Shown here one piece after another: positions 8,893 to 17,600 of a DNA stretch of 64,000 nucleotides. The DNA lies in assembly GCA_016794985.1 (NCBI GenBank), contig JAEUIQ010000005.1:1-64000 (forward strand). Reading direction: 5' to 3'. Origin of the DNA: Planctomycetaceae bacterium (GTDB lineage: Bacteria > Planctomycetota > Planctomycetia > Pirellulales > Pirellulaceae). A program made the translations under genes and the position numbers. The notes beneath the pieces are model-generated. The model was not told where the DNA came from. It was given only the letters and a program-made list of their open reading frames with translations, and did no database searches. The number at the start of each line of letters is the position of its first letter. Positions within the stretch are counted from its first letter, which is position 1.

Positions 8893-9771
8893 TTATTTTT
8901 TCTCGCGGAGATTCCTACTGTAGTCTTCCAAGACTTTCTTTTCACGCGGAGTCAGGCTGTCGTAGCCGGACTGGCTGACCTTTTCCAAAATCTTGTCGGC
9001 ATCGGTCGCCAATTTTTCTTCGCGCTCGGCTTGAGCACGCACGACTCGCAAGTGCCGCGTCTTCCACCAAAACTGAATGCGATCCAAAACCGCTCCACTT
9101 GGCCAGCGATAATAATAGGCCGCACCGCCCAGCGCGGCGCCGATCAAATGGGCTTCATAAGCGACCGAGCGATCCGCTCCGAACGCCGAAGCCAACGATC
9201 CGAGAAAGTCCCACAACAACAAACCGGCCCCCAAGGCCCATGCCGGAACCTCCAGCACACCAAACAACCACAGGGTCATCCGCGGATTCAAGCAAATAAA
9301 ATAGACCATCACAGTTGAAACTGCACCGGAAGCGCCGAGGACCGCCGTCGGACGTCCAATCACAGCCCATAACCCGGTGTACAAGAATCCGCACAGGAAG
9401 GCCGAGGTCAAGTACAACGTCAAGAAACCCGTTCGTCCCAAGCGACTTTCGACATCGCGGCCAAATGTCCACAGCAAGAACATGTTCATTAGAATATGCA
9501 ACAGCCCAACTCGTTCGCTGCCGTCCATGGGTGCGTGCATGAACGCATAGGTCAGGAAGGAGAACCAACGCAATGGATTGGCAAAATCTGAAGTACGAGC
9601 GGCCAACAAGTTGGCAATGCGATAGGGCTGTTCGACTTTCATGAACAGCAAGTCAGCCACATAGACAACGACACAGATCCCAATCAAGACATTGACCGCG
9701 CTCCAGGCGGTGGTTGGTCGCCACGAAAAAGACTCTTCCTCTCGATAGTACTCTCGATCGTAGATTCCCAT
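8893..9771 (-). CDS. rhomboid-family intramembrane serine protease
   Basis: 292 residues with about six hydrophobic segments between residues 25 and 225. The rhomboid signature residues are present: His92 and Asn96 in HILMN, the nucleophile Ser148 in GASG, and His208 of the dyad in EAHLIG. Rhomboids cut membrane proteins within or near their transmembrane segment. The cytosolic C-terminal tail (about 240-292, ending LTPREKKVLEDYSRNLREKK) is the short helical domain often attached to bacterial rhomboids. It starts the two-gene minus-strand unit that continues into the aldehyde dehydrogenase. The substrate is unknown. Confidence 0.9.
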   Translation of the reverse strand: MGIYDREYYREEESFSWRPTTAWSAVNVLIGICVVVYVADLLFMKVEQPYRIANLLAARTSDFANPLRWFSFLTYAFMHAPMDGSERVGLLHILMNMFLLWTFGRDVESRLGRTGFLTLYLTSAFLCGFLYTGLWAVIGRPTAVLGASGAVSTVMVYFICLNPRMTLWLFGVLEVPAWALGAGLLLWDFLGSLASAFGADRSVAYEAHLIGAALGGAAYYYRWPSGAVLDRIQFWWKTRHLRVVRAQAEREEKLATDADKILEKVSQSGYDSLTPREKKVLEDYSRNLREKK

Positions 9772-9871
9772 ACGCGTGTGTTTCTTTGGTCTTTGGACGG
9801 TCGTGACGTGAGCGAAAGCATTCTAGGAGCTTTCGTCGATTTTGGCGAGGCTTTGTCGACTGGAACCCCCT

Positions 9872-9908
9872 AACAACGAAAAAGCCCGTGCGAAATTCGC
9901 ACGGGCTT
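9872..9908 (-). terminator. rho-independent terminator after the Cys-rich protein gene
   Basis: Bases 9882-9894 and 9896-9908 form a perfect 13-bp inverted repeat (AAGCCCGTGCGAA / TTCGCACGGGCTT). On the minus strand the hairpin is followed by TTTTCGTTGTT. It lies about 70 bases past the stop codon at 9977, so it should end that transcript before the rhomboid gene. Confidence 0.85.
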
Positions 9909-9976
9909 CTTTATGTTTTACGATTCCTAGCGATTGTTCCCCGTCAAGTCCCGCAATCGCCTGGTCTCGTCGCTTC

Positions 9977-10762
9977 TTAGTGAGCAGCTGGTACTGGTTG
10001 AACCGGAGCAGCAGCTGGTTCAGCGGCAGCAGGAGCTGGAGCTGGAGCTGGGGCATCGACGCCACAAGCTGGAGCCGAACCGCAGCAAGAAGCTGGGCCC
10101 GCATCGCAGCAGGACGAGATTCCCGAATCGCAGCAAGCGCCCAACAAGCGTGGTCGGCTGGCAATGCGTGCTCGCAAGTTGCTCAATCGGCCCAACAGGT
10201 TCAGCGAAGGACGGCAGCAAGGATCTGCACTGCATCCACAGTCAGCAGCGTCTGCACCGCAAGTAGGAGCAGCAGCTGTCGCACCGTTGCAGCCACACGA
10301 TGGATCGGCAGCAGCCGGTCCATTGTTGCCGCAAGATGGATCGGCAGCAGCCGGTCCGTTGCAACCGCATGACGGATCAGCGGCAACTGGGCCGTTGGTG
10401 CCACACGAAGGACCTGCAGCAGCGGCACAACCGGTGTCACAACCAGTGTCGCAGCCAGTGTCACAACCCGAGTCACAACCACCGTTGCCCAAACGGTTGA
10501 ACAGGTTTGGACGAGGAATTGCAGCCCAGTTGATTCGGAATCGGAAGTCGACCAAGCGAGGTCGAGCACATGGGTCGCAGCAAGCTGCGGCAGTTGCGGC
10601 ATCGCTACCACAACCAGGACCGGCAGCCGGTGCGTCGCAGCATGATGGTGCACATCCGCAACCACCCATGCCCAGCATTCGGTCTAGCAAGTCGCCAGCA
10701 AAGCTTTGGCCCGAGAAGGCCAAAGAAGCTACAGCCGCCAGAAGAATTGATTTGATTTTCAT
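9977..10762 (-). CDS. secreted Cys-rich repetitive protein of unknown function
   Basis: 261 residues. A clear signal peptide (KSILLAAVASLAFSGQSFA, cleavage after about residue 22) is followed by a mature chain with about 29 cysteines and much Ala, Gly and Pro. Two repeat blocks stand out: CDSGCDTG-type tetrapeptides at residues 96-112, and four 12-residue units of the form PSCGxNGPxAAD at 118-165. Cys pairs (CC) recur before and after. Two basic spacers (about 67-92 and 184-205) resemble each other (RPxLxxLGRL type). The C terminus is an Ala-Pro tail. I know no function; planctomycete envelope proteins can be rich in cysteines, so an envelope or disulfide-linked structural role is a guess. 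It is a single-gene transcript with its own terminator. Confidence 0.75.
   Translation of the reverse strand: MKIKSILLAAVASLAFSGQSFAGDLLDRMLGMGGCGCAPSCCDAPAAGPGCGSDAATAAACCDPCARPRLVDFRFRINWAAIPRPNLFNRLGNGGCDSGCDTGCDTGCDTGCAAAAGPSCGTNGPVAADPSCGCNGPAAADPSCGNNGPAAADPSCGCNGATAAAPTCGADAADCGCSADPCCRPSLNLLGRLSNLRARIASRPRLLGACCDSGISSCCDAGPASCCGSAPACGVDAPAPAPAPAAAEPAAAPVQPVPAAH
10259..10477 (-). repeat. 36-bp and 12-bp in-frame tandem repeats inside the Cys-rich gene
   Basis: The DNA for residues 96-112 repeats a 12-base unit (Cys-Asp-Thr-Gly) about four times. The DNA for residues 118-165 repeats a 36-base unit four times with small changes, and a diverged fifth copy follows. Repeat number may vary by slippage or recombination. 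Confidence 0.8.
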
Positions 10763-11573
10763 TGAGACTTGTCTCCAATTTCCCGTGATGTGTTGTGTGG
10801 TTGTACCAACGATCTGGGGGGGTACTCGGCCACTTCAGCGTCACTGTATCAAGAACCCACGCTTCTTGATCCCAATTCGCGAAAGAGGCGATTACGTTGG
10901 CCGGGCCCGGCTTTTACCATACTTAGAAAACTTGACGTGTCCGGCTGAGGCGACCGGAGAGAAATAATCTAAGTGAGGCCCATGTTGGTAAACCGTTGAC
11001 GACAACATCACCGGTATAGTCTTGTCCAGCGTCGGTTCGAGTCGAACCAAGACCCGTTTTCCCTTCCGACGTATTGGACGGTTGTTCTGCCCGCGTTTCC
11101 CTGACCGAATTTGTTTGCACTCATCCGGACACGGGTATGAATCGGAGAACAAAATTCAAAACCGCAAGCATTGTTTTCGAAATTGGGTCATGCCGTACGG
11201 GTAATTCAGAGAACCTATAACGGCAAGCACCGCACAATGGGCCGATCCTTTTCGCCAACAGCACCTTCTCGGGCACTTTTCCTAAAGTTTAGACGTGTGA
11301 CCATCCCCTTGAGTGTCCATCCGCTACACGGTCTCAGAAATCTGTGAAGCGAATTTGTCAATTGGAATGTTTTCAGAGCGACTCGCGATGCCAGCACTTC
11401 CCAGCAAAGCTGGAGTGATTGGGGTTGTCGTTTTCCTTGATTCGGAACACGTTAGTAACTCTTCAGCGTGGATGTTCGCTGGAGCGGTTGGTTCGGTTCG
11501 AGCCAATCAAAGGAAATGGATGGTCATGGATCGACCGCCGGCCTGCGGGTCGGATACCCAGGGAAGGGTTTTC
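10763..11573. other. gene-free gap between divergent genes
   Basis: No frame here looks coding. It must contain the promoter of the Cys-rich gene near 10763-10850 and that of the thioredoxin-protease gene upstream of 11574. A perfect 12-base palindrome (GCCGGGCCCGGC, 10900-10911) is the only local symmetry noticed; without a loop or T-run I do not call it a terminator. Confidence 0.5.
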
Positions 11574-13055
11574 ATGTTTTTTAACGGCTTGACCGCGCAG
11601 CTTGGCTGCAATCTGACACGACTCGTCCTTCGTGCTTCTTTGATGCTTTGTGGCAGTTTGCTTCTCGGTGCTGCCTGCTGTGGGGACGCGACCGTTTTCG
11701 CCGGAACCTACGAAGCGCGGGCCCGTGAACATCGCGAAGCCAACGCGTCGGGGACTGATCAGCCGCCGTCAGAAGTGGCCCTGCTGTACTTTACCCAAGC
11801 CGAATGCCCGCCATGCCGCCAGATGCAGCCCATGTTGGACCATCTGATTGGGCGCGGATTTCCAATCCACGTTGTCGATGTTCACTCGCAGCCAGCCATC
11901 GTCCAACAGTTTGACGTGAAGACGACGCCGACCTTTATACTCTTGAAAGATCGACAGGAACTAAAAAGGCACAGCGGCGTCCTCAGCTCCTATCAAGTCA
12001 ACTCCTTGCTGCTCGATGCCGGATATCCAACCGACCAGAACGTCCTGACGAAGCCCAACGCTCTTTCGCCGATCGTCAATTTCTTCGACCGTTTGCGGCC
12101 TGCAGCGAAGGCCGATGCCACCAACAGGCGACCCCTATCCCGCTTGGCAGCGTTTACCGAAAACGAAGTCGACCCAACGGCAACCATTCCGTTGTCGCAG
12201 CTGAGTGCCGCGGAAAAACGAGCATTGCAAGCGACGGGGCGACTCAAAGTTCAATACCAAGATCGTGGCCAGTCGGTAACCGATTTTGGAACCGCAACCG
12301 TGATCCACCGACAAGGTGCCGATGTTTTGCTGCTGACCTGCGGGCACGTCTTCCGCGATAGTCGCGGCCAAGGGAACATTCTGGTGGAACTGGATTTTTC
12401 CACCGGACAACCTCAAGAAGTCGTGCCTGGACAATTGCTCATGTTCGACGCGGGAGCACCCGACATCGCGTTGGTCGCAGCCAAAACTCGGTTGCCGATC
12501 GAGCCAATGCCGATCCAGCGTGCCGATTTTGTACCCCAGAAGGGCGAGGAATCGTTCAGCGTTGGTTGCGACCTTGGGGCTCCCGCGACCGTACGTCGCG
12601 GCCAACACTTGAATGTGGTTCGATGCGGTGCGGTCCAGATTCCCGGCGAACCAACGGACGATCGAATGGCGCGAAAATTTGCTGTCCATGGACGTCCCGT
12701 CGTGGGCCGCAGCGGCGGCGGGTTGTTTACCACTGATGGTTATTTGATTGGAGTTTGCAACGCTGCCGTCATGGAAAGTAACGAGGGACGCTATTCAGCC
12801 ATCGACAACGTGCACAACATTTTGGTCCAAACCAATCTCCAAAGTTTGTTTTCTCCACTGCAACCGGACGACAACGCTCGCCTCTTGGCCGACAACCGAC
12901 TGGCCCAATCGGAACCCAGTATTGAATCGAGCCGCCGACGCCCGCGTTTCCTGCCGCTTCTGGACCATTTTCCAGGCGAATCGACTGCGGGAGCTCAAAC
13001 CCCAACACGCCTGTCGGACCGCCCCGCTCAAAGTTTAGGGCAATCTCCAAGATAG
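11574..13055 (+). CDS. exported thioredoxin-like / trypsin-like serine protease fusion
   Basis: 493 residues from ATG 11574, preceded by GGAAGGG at about 11562-11568. The frame is open back to 11313, but the extra part reads as non-coding. A signal peptide (residues about 10-45, LMLCGSLLLGAACCG) is followed by a thioredoxin fold with CPPC at 78-81 and the cis-Pro loop (KTTPTF, Pro119). After a linker comes a trypsin-like protease: His258 in LLTCGHVF, Asp297 in APDIALVA, Ser380 in VVGRSGGGLF. A basic tail ends the protein. Known pieces, unusual combination: a redox or disulfide module joined to a protease, acting outside the cytoplasm. The C-P-P-C pair could be catalytic or structural. There are no obvious operon partners. 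Confidence 0.85.
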   Translation: MFFNGLTAQLGCNLTRLVLRASLMLCGSLLLGAACCGDATVFAGTYEARAREHREANASGTDQPPSEVALLYFTQAECPPCRQMQPMLDHLIGRGFPIHVVDVHSQPAIVQQFDVKTTPTFILLKDRQELKRHSGVLSSYQVNSLLLDAGYPTDQNVLTKPNALSPIVNFFDRLRPAAKADATNRRPLSRLAAFTENEVDPTATIPLSQLSAAEKRALQATGRLKVQYQDRGQSVTDFGTATVIHRQGADVLLLTCGHVFRDSRGQGNILVELDFSTGQPQEVVPGQLLMFDAGAPDIALVAAKTRLPIEPMPIQRADFVPQKGEESFSVGCDLGAPATVRRGQHLNVVRCGAVQIPGEPTDDRMARKFAVHGRPVVGRSGGGLFTTDGYLIGVCNAAVMESNEGRYSAIDNVHNILVQTNLQSLFSPLQPDDNARLLADNRLAQSEPSIESSRRRPRFLPLLDHFPGESTAGAQTPTRLSDRPAQSLGQSPR

Positions 13056-14143
13056 TCCCCCGTTTGAGCAAACTAAGGCAATCGCAACTGCGAAAATTCA
13101 CCCCGCGGCCAACGAAGCAAGGCATTGGGACTGGCTAGAAAATACTGGGGACAACGTGCGTATTTCCTGCCGAGGCACGCTAACCACTGTTTCTCCCGAC
13201 GCGTCGAATCGCAACCGCCGGGCACGACGGCCAAAAGTCTGTGGACTTGGATTGGCCAAAGGGAGGCGAACAACCCTGTGTAGCATTTTTTCCCAGAGCA
13301 TCGAATGGGCTGAAACAACGTGTACCGGTTTGCGTAAACCACCCGTTAGAAGAACCTCTGATCAAGAATTGGCCAGCAAGTCCGACAGAAGTGCGGAGCG
13401 CAAGCCTCTAAAATGGTCCCTTCAAGCGTTGCGGGGACGGGGCGCCCGAGTCTTTCCCGCTGCTCCTGGGTCGGCGGCTGGGCTCGTGTTCCGTTGGCCC
13501 GCCTGGCACTTTCAAAAAATTTGAATTTTGTGATGAACCTTTGCCGAAGTCTGGGTTCTAATGTACCATTGGGAACTTGCGCTTGGTTTTGGGAACGGTA
13601 CTTACGATGGGACCGACTCAAAATGCAGTGAACTGCGAAGCGTAAGTTATTTTGGATTTCATGAATGTGCGCTTGACAACAGGGAGTTGTACCGTGCGAA
13701 CAATTATTGCCTCCGCCATGACTTGGATCGACCGTGTCGTCCGCCAAGCCAGCTTGGTGAAGGGCAATTTGCGCGCCGATTTCGTCCCGTCAATGTGCCT
13801 CTTACCGTGCTGCCCGCAACTGGGTGACTATCGAATGTTTAGTCATCAACGCGCGGAAACCGGCGGCTGGCGAACAAGCCAGTCGTCCACAGCTTCGCCG
13901 ACCTGCCTACAGGGGAAACCCGCTCGGCAGATAAAGGCAAGCAAACGTTTCCGCAATCAGTAACCCATTTGGCAGTCTCTTAAAACTTGAAATCCTGATT
14001 CTACTTGGCTCAGCCACCGCATGCGGCGGGAAGTCCGTGCGCTTCCCAATCGTTGGTCGGTCAGCTTTCCTGGACCCCCGATGGTTGGTCCATGGCGTGT
14101 TGAGCTCACGAGTAGGATTGGCCTGAGCAAAGGTATCTCAGCC
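13056..14143. other. long gene-free gap
   Basis: Nearly 1.1 kb with only short open frames on both strands that conflict with one another, lack ribosome binding sites and encode low-quality Arg/Pro/Ser peptides. I see no RNA gene, repeat or transposon remnant. The last 100 bases must hold the promoter of the sigma factor gene. Confidence 0.5.
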
Positions 14144-14716
14144 ATGACTTCGTTTACCGTTCAGTTTGATCGTTTGTCCAGCCATATTGATTTGGTTTGT
14201 CGCGCGCAGGCCGGAGACCAGGCCGCGATGGGTGAGTTGTTCACGCGATTTCGTCCCGTCGTGTTGGCAGTGATTTCACGTCGTATCCGTGACAATGCGG
14301 ACGCCGAGGAATTGGCCCAAGATGTTTTCGTAAAGATGATCGAGAAACTCGATCAGTTGCGTCAACCGGAGGCGTTTCCAGGTTGGATCAAGCAAGTTGC
14401 CGTGCGTTTGACGCAGAACTTTCTGCGCCGCCGTGTGCTCTTGTCCGACCAAGACGACATGATTTGCCGAACGGAAGGTAGCGAGGCATCGCCTTTGGCC
14501 AACGCCATGGTTGGTGAACGCGAGTCCTCGGTCCGCGCCGGGCTGGGACGTTTGCGCGAGATGGACCGCGAGGCGTTGGAGGCTTTCTACATTGACGGAA
14601 AGTCCATCAACGAGATTGCAGATCAGCTAGATGCACCAGTGGGAACGATCAAGCGTCGTCTCCATGTTGCCCGCCAACGCTTGGCAGGTGAGGTACAAGA
14701 GTTGGCCGCGGTCTAA
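14144..14716 (+). CDS. ECF-like sigma-70 family RNA polymerase sigma factor
   Basis: 190 residues from ATG 14144, with AAAGG about 10 bases upstream; the longer frame back to 14021 looks non-coding. Region 2 is at about 15-85 (ELFTRFRPVVLAVISRRI, then DAEELAQDVFVKMIEKL), and region 4 at about 125-180 (LREMDREALEAFYIDGKS, then the helix-turn-helix INEIADQLDAPVGTIKRRLH). ECF factors lack regions 1 and 3, as here. They direct RNA polymerase to a small regulon, usually under an anti-sigma factor or kinase, but no anti-sigma gene is adjacent. Planctomycetes carry many such factors. The regulon is unknown. Confidence 0.9.
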   Translation: MTSFTVQFDRLSSHIDLVCRAQAGDQAAMGELFTRFRPVVLAVISRRIRDNADAEELAQDVFVKMIEKLDQLRQPEAFPGWIKQVAVRLTQNFLRRRVLLSDQDDMICRTEGSEASPLANAMVGERESSVRAGLGRLREMDREALEAFYIDGKSINEIADQLDAPVGTIKRRLHVARQRLAGEVQELAAV

Positions 14717-15224
14717 GCGTTCGTCCGCATCGCTCGAATACTCGCTTGGTGGTCCGAGTCCAGCCGCCCGATGAACTTATTGGCGCCCGTTCGTCCGGCG
14801 AGACCACAGGCGAGTTAACAGCGGGCAAATAAGCGTCGAGTTGGAAGCTGGGGCATGGGATGCCTGGGTTCGGTGTAAAAATTGGCACGCTCCCGATCAT
14901 CCGGCTTCCAACTCGATTGCTTGCTTTGTGTGCGGACTTCCTGCAGACGACGCCGCGATGCGGTCGCTAGACCACTCTCAAGTCCAATTGCTCGCTGCGG
15001 CGCTTCGAACGTCGTCGGCCGATCCGCAGCCAAGCGAGTTTTTTATCTTTGCAGCACCTTACCCTTGCCCACAACCAACCGCCATGAGACGGTAAGGCTT
15101 CTAACTAAGAACGACACGCCAGCGTTGCAGTTGGTCACCGGCCGAACAATCTTGCCGAGCTCGCAGATTTATACTATCGCTACTATTTCATTCTTGCGAC
15201 AACCCGACCCACCCGAGGTTTGCC
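14717..15224. other. gap with a 13-bp inverted repeat
   Basis: No gene recognised. Bases 14836-14848 (TCGAGTTGGAAGC) and 14904-14916 (its exact reverse complement) form an inverted repeat with a 55-base spacer, possibly a large hairpin in RNA or a remnant of a small mobile element. The rest shows only shadow frames. A GAGG site lies just before the start of the hydrolase gene at 15225. Confidence 0.45.
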
Positions 15225-16205
15225 ATGCGTGGAATTAGCTCTGCCATTGCCGTTTTGATTGGACTTGAAATTTTTTGCCATGTTGCGGCGTGGAGCCAAA
15301 TTCCGCCAACAGAACTCGAAGTCGAGCAAAGCCTTTTTAATATTCCAGCCAAGACGATGGGCGGCCAACAGTTTTGGACGGACGTGCATTTTGAGGGCGG
15401 TTGGCATATTCAAAGGAACTATGTCACGAACCATTTTCGCTTGTTGGACCCACAAGACGTTCGCCAGGCTTGGGGAACTAAAGAACAGTGTGAAACCGAG
15501 TTAAACCGAGTTAAATCGCAAGGAAAACTTCAGCCGTATCAGGGCAAAATGGTCATACTTTTGCACGGGCTTAACCGAACACATCGCTCGATGGACAAAC
15601 TGGCCAACAAGCTCCGATCCGAGCACGGATTCCAGGTTATCAACTTTCAATACGCCAGCAGTCGCGGAACTGTTCAAGAACATGCTCGCAATTTGGCCAA
15701 TGTGATTAATGGACTCGGACCGGAAGTTACCGAGATCGGTTTTGTGGCGCACAGTTTAGGGAACTTGGTGGTTCGCAACTATTTGTACCAACTAGAGCGG
15801 CTGGAAAGCGAACAAACCATTGCCCCAAGATTGACTGGAATGGTGATGCTGGGACCGCCAAACCAAGGTTCGGGATTGGCGCGATTGTTAAGGAACAATT
15901 TGGCGTTCCAAGGAATCGCTGGGCTCAGTGGCGATCAACTGTCGAATGAATGGAATTTACTGGCGAGTGAGTTGGCGACCCCGACATTTCCGTTTGGCAT
16001 CATTGCAGGCGGGGGAGACAAAAGCAACTTGTACGAAAGAATCGTCTTCGACGGCCCTAGCGACTTGATTGTGGCCGTTTCGGAAACCCAACTGCCCGGG
16101 GCTGCCATGCACATCCAATTGCCGATCGCTCACACGTTCATGATGGAAGACCCGCAGGTCATGGAAATCACGGCCAACTTTTTACAGTCGTCCGCGGCAC
16201 GTTGA
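15225..16205 (+). CDS. exported alpha/beta hydrolase, lipase/PGAP1-like
   Basis: 326 residues with a signal peptide (about 1-24, ISSAIAVLIGLEIFCHVAAWS). The alpha/beta hydrolase features are the oxyanion-hole strand VILLHGLNR (110-118), the nucleophile elbow AHSLGN with Ser177, an acid in the region DGPSDLIV and a late His in AHTFMM. The fold and order match lipase or PGAP1-like esterases acting outside the cytoplasm. It is a stand-alone gene, with the tRNA downstream on the other strand. The substrate is unknown; lipid or carboxyl-ester cleavage is likely. Confidence 0.85.
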   Translation: MRGISSAIAVLIGLEIFCHVAAWSQIPPTELEVEQSLFNIPAKTMGGQQFWTDVHFEGGWHIQRNYVTNHFRLLDPQDVRQAWGTKEQCETELNRVKSQGKLQPYQGKMVILLHGLNRTHRSMDKLANKLRSEHGFQVINFQYASSRGTVQEHARNLANVINGLGPEVTEIGFVAHSLGNLVVRNYLYQLERLESEQTIAPRLTGMVMLGPPNQGSGLARLLRNNLAFQGIAGLSGDQLSNEWNLLASELATPTFPFGIIAGGGDKSNLYERIVFDGPSDLIVAVSETQLPGAAMHIQLPIAHTFMMEDPQVMEITANFLQSSAAR

Positions 16206-16329
16206 CCGGATCGACACGACTGGCTCCGTTCAACACCCAACTGATCACTGAGCGGTGGTGCGTCTACCGAATCGATGACTTCTGACAATCGAATGGACAA
16301 GAACAGCCGGGGGATAAAGTCCCGCTTGG

Positions 16330-16404
16330 CATTTCACGGATCGCCATTTCCCGCATCGACAAATCACGCATAGAGAAATCCCGCATCGACAAATATGGCG
16401 CACG
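16330..16404. repeat. 15-bp imperfect tandem repeat, about five units
   Basis: Consecutive 15-base units at 16330, 16345, 16360, 16375 and 16390 share the pattern CAAATCCCGCATCGA; the second and fourth are nearly identical and the last is decayed. It lies about 45 bases beyond the 3' end of the tRNA. The units have no spacers, so it is not a CRISPR array. Confidence 0.65.
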
Positions 16405-16450
16405 GGCTCGTGGGAAGAATCGGCCGGGCAAGTTGGAAGCCCGCAACAAA

Positions 16451-16523
16451 GCCAGCGATGGGAGTCGAACCCATAACCCCCGCATTACGAATGCGGTGCT
16501 CTGCCAATTGAAGCTACGCTGGC
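16451..16523 (-). tRNA. trnT: tRNA-Thr (anticodon CGT)
   Basis: The reverse complement folds as a complete 73-base cloverleaf. The 7-bp acceptor stem is GCCAGCG/CGCTGGC, the D arm GCTTCAATTGGCAGAGC, the anticodon arm CCGCA-TTCGTAA-TGCGG with anticodon CGT (reads ACG, Thr), and the T arm ATGGG-TTCGACT-CCCAT. No 3' CCA is encoded. Repeats and a gene-poor stretch adjoin it, but I see no integrase gene or duplicated tRNA end that would mark an integrated element. Confidence 0.96.
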
Positions 16524-17115
16524 GGGTTGTCGTCGAGAGGCCTTTGCACGAGTTTCCGTAGAAACTGTCCCGTTCCAGCCGACTCCGGCGGTGGGACAAA
16601 CGAACAAAGTTGGATGAAGCACTCGGCTTGGGCCAACCAACGGAGCTAAGTCTAGCAATTGGCCGTGAATTCGTCCAGATGCGACCTACAAACATCCCTA
16701 ACCAGCAATATTGCGACATTTACCTCAATAGGTGCGACAATTTTTGCGAATCCATGAAACGCCCCCGCCCGATACCTAACCGCGAAATCCGCACGCTGAT
16801 TTCTCATCTCCGAAACAGTAGCTGGGGACACACAACTTATTGGAGGCTATCGGGACGGTTCCGAATCTCCTGGCGACATGGTTTGGCTGTCCCCATTTCC
16901 TCCGCCCCAAGAAACTTGTATGTCCCCGTGGGCTTTCCGCGGCGAGGCAGAATGTTTGGAAAAAGATGTGGGGTAAAAGATTTTTGGGTGTACAGAGTGT
17001 CGAGGTGTTCGGTGCCTGGCATAGCGATCATCGTGTGATGCCGAGGGATTTTGTCTTTTTCCCATCATCTTTTACCAGCCGCAGCGGCCACGGCTAAGCT
17101 GGCGTTCCGCAAATT
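16524..17115. other. gene-free gap between tRNA and tandem repeats
   Basis: No credible gene. It contains one copy of a dispersed repeat (16823-16900, listed separately). The sequence just before 17115 already resembles the edge of the following tandem repeat. Confidence 0.5.
16823..16900 (-). repeat. dispersed 77-bp repeat, copy 1
   Basis: Read on the minus strand, this stretch runs GGAAATGGGGACA, then AATGTCGCC-like, ATTCGG, CCGATAGCC and finally TTGTGTGTCCCC. It matches bases 45462-45537 on the plus strand at most positions. Both copies begin and end with GGGGACA/TGTGTCCC-type sequence, giving partial terminal symmetry. Confidence 0.7.
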
Positions 17116-17563
17116 GTGTCGGCCCGCCAGACCTTTTCTGGATGAGGTGTCACTCCGACCGGTGGCTTGCGCACACCGGCAGGGATTGTGTCGGCCCGTT
17201 CGGGCCTGTGCTCCGCGGAAAAGAATTTCAACGCGTCGTCCGTGGGGCAATACAGTGAGGCGCATGTGAACAAGTACGGCTCAGTAGCTGTGTCGGCCCG
17301 CCAGGCCTTTTCTGGATGAGGTGTCACTCCAACCGGTGGCGTGCGCACACCGGCAGGGGGTGTGTCGGCCCGTTCGGGCCTGTGCTCCGCGGAAAAGAAT
17401 TTCAACGCGTCGTCCGTGGGGCAATACTGTGAGACGCATGTGAACAAGTACGGCTCAGTAACTGTGTCGGCCCGCCAGGCCTTTTCTGGATGAGGTGTCA
17501 CTCCGACCGGTGGCTTGCGCACACCGGCAGGGGTTGTGTCGGCCCGTTCGGGCCTGTGCTCGC
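17116..17563. repeat. 174-bp tandem repeat, 2.6 copies
   Basis: The sequence starting GTGTCGGCCCGCCAG begins at 17116, 17290 and 17464, so the period is exactly 174 bases. Copies 1 and 2 are nearly identical; copy 3 is good to about 17563 and then diverges. Each unit holds a second GTGTCGGCCCG half-site and the palindrome GGCCCGTTCGGGCC. On the minus strand all three frames join into one open reading frame of about 160 codons with repeats of PERADT-PAGVRKPPVGVTPHPEKAW type, which I regard as a by-product of the repeat. Confidence 0.85.
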
Positions 17564-17600
17564 TGGAAGAGTGTTTCACAGCGTTGCTGTGGGGGCCGCT

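Noticed and set aside
10900-10911. 12-bp palindrome as a terminator
   Set aside because: It has no loop and only a short T-run, and no gene ends just before it.
10164-10967. Plus-strand open frame opposite the Cys-rich gene
   Set aside because: It is the complement of the repetitive coding sequence; the minus strand has the signal peptide, start and terminator.
13156-13747. Short open frames on both strands in the 1.1 kb gap
   Set aside because: They overlap one another, lack start signals and have shadow-like composition.
16264-16719. Minus-strand open frame spanning the tRNA region
   Set aside because: It reads straight through a complete tRNA-Thr gene and the 15-bp repeat.
16330-17563. 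Repeats that could suggest a CRISPR array
   Set aside because: Neither repeat has regular unique spacers, and no cas genes are in the window.
17094-17579. Minus-strand open frame of about 160 codons over the tandem repeat
   Set aside because: It exists because the repeat period is a multiple of three; no ribosome binding site, no recognised domain, and the repeat extends beyond it.
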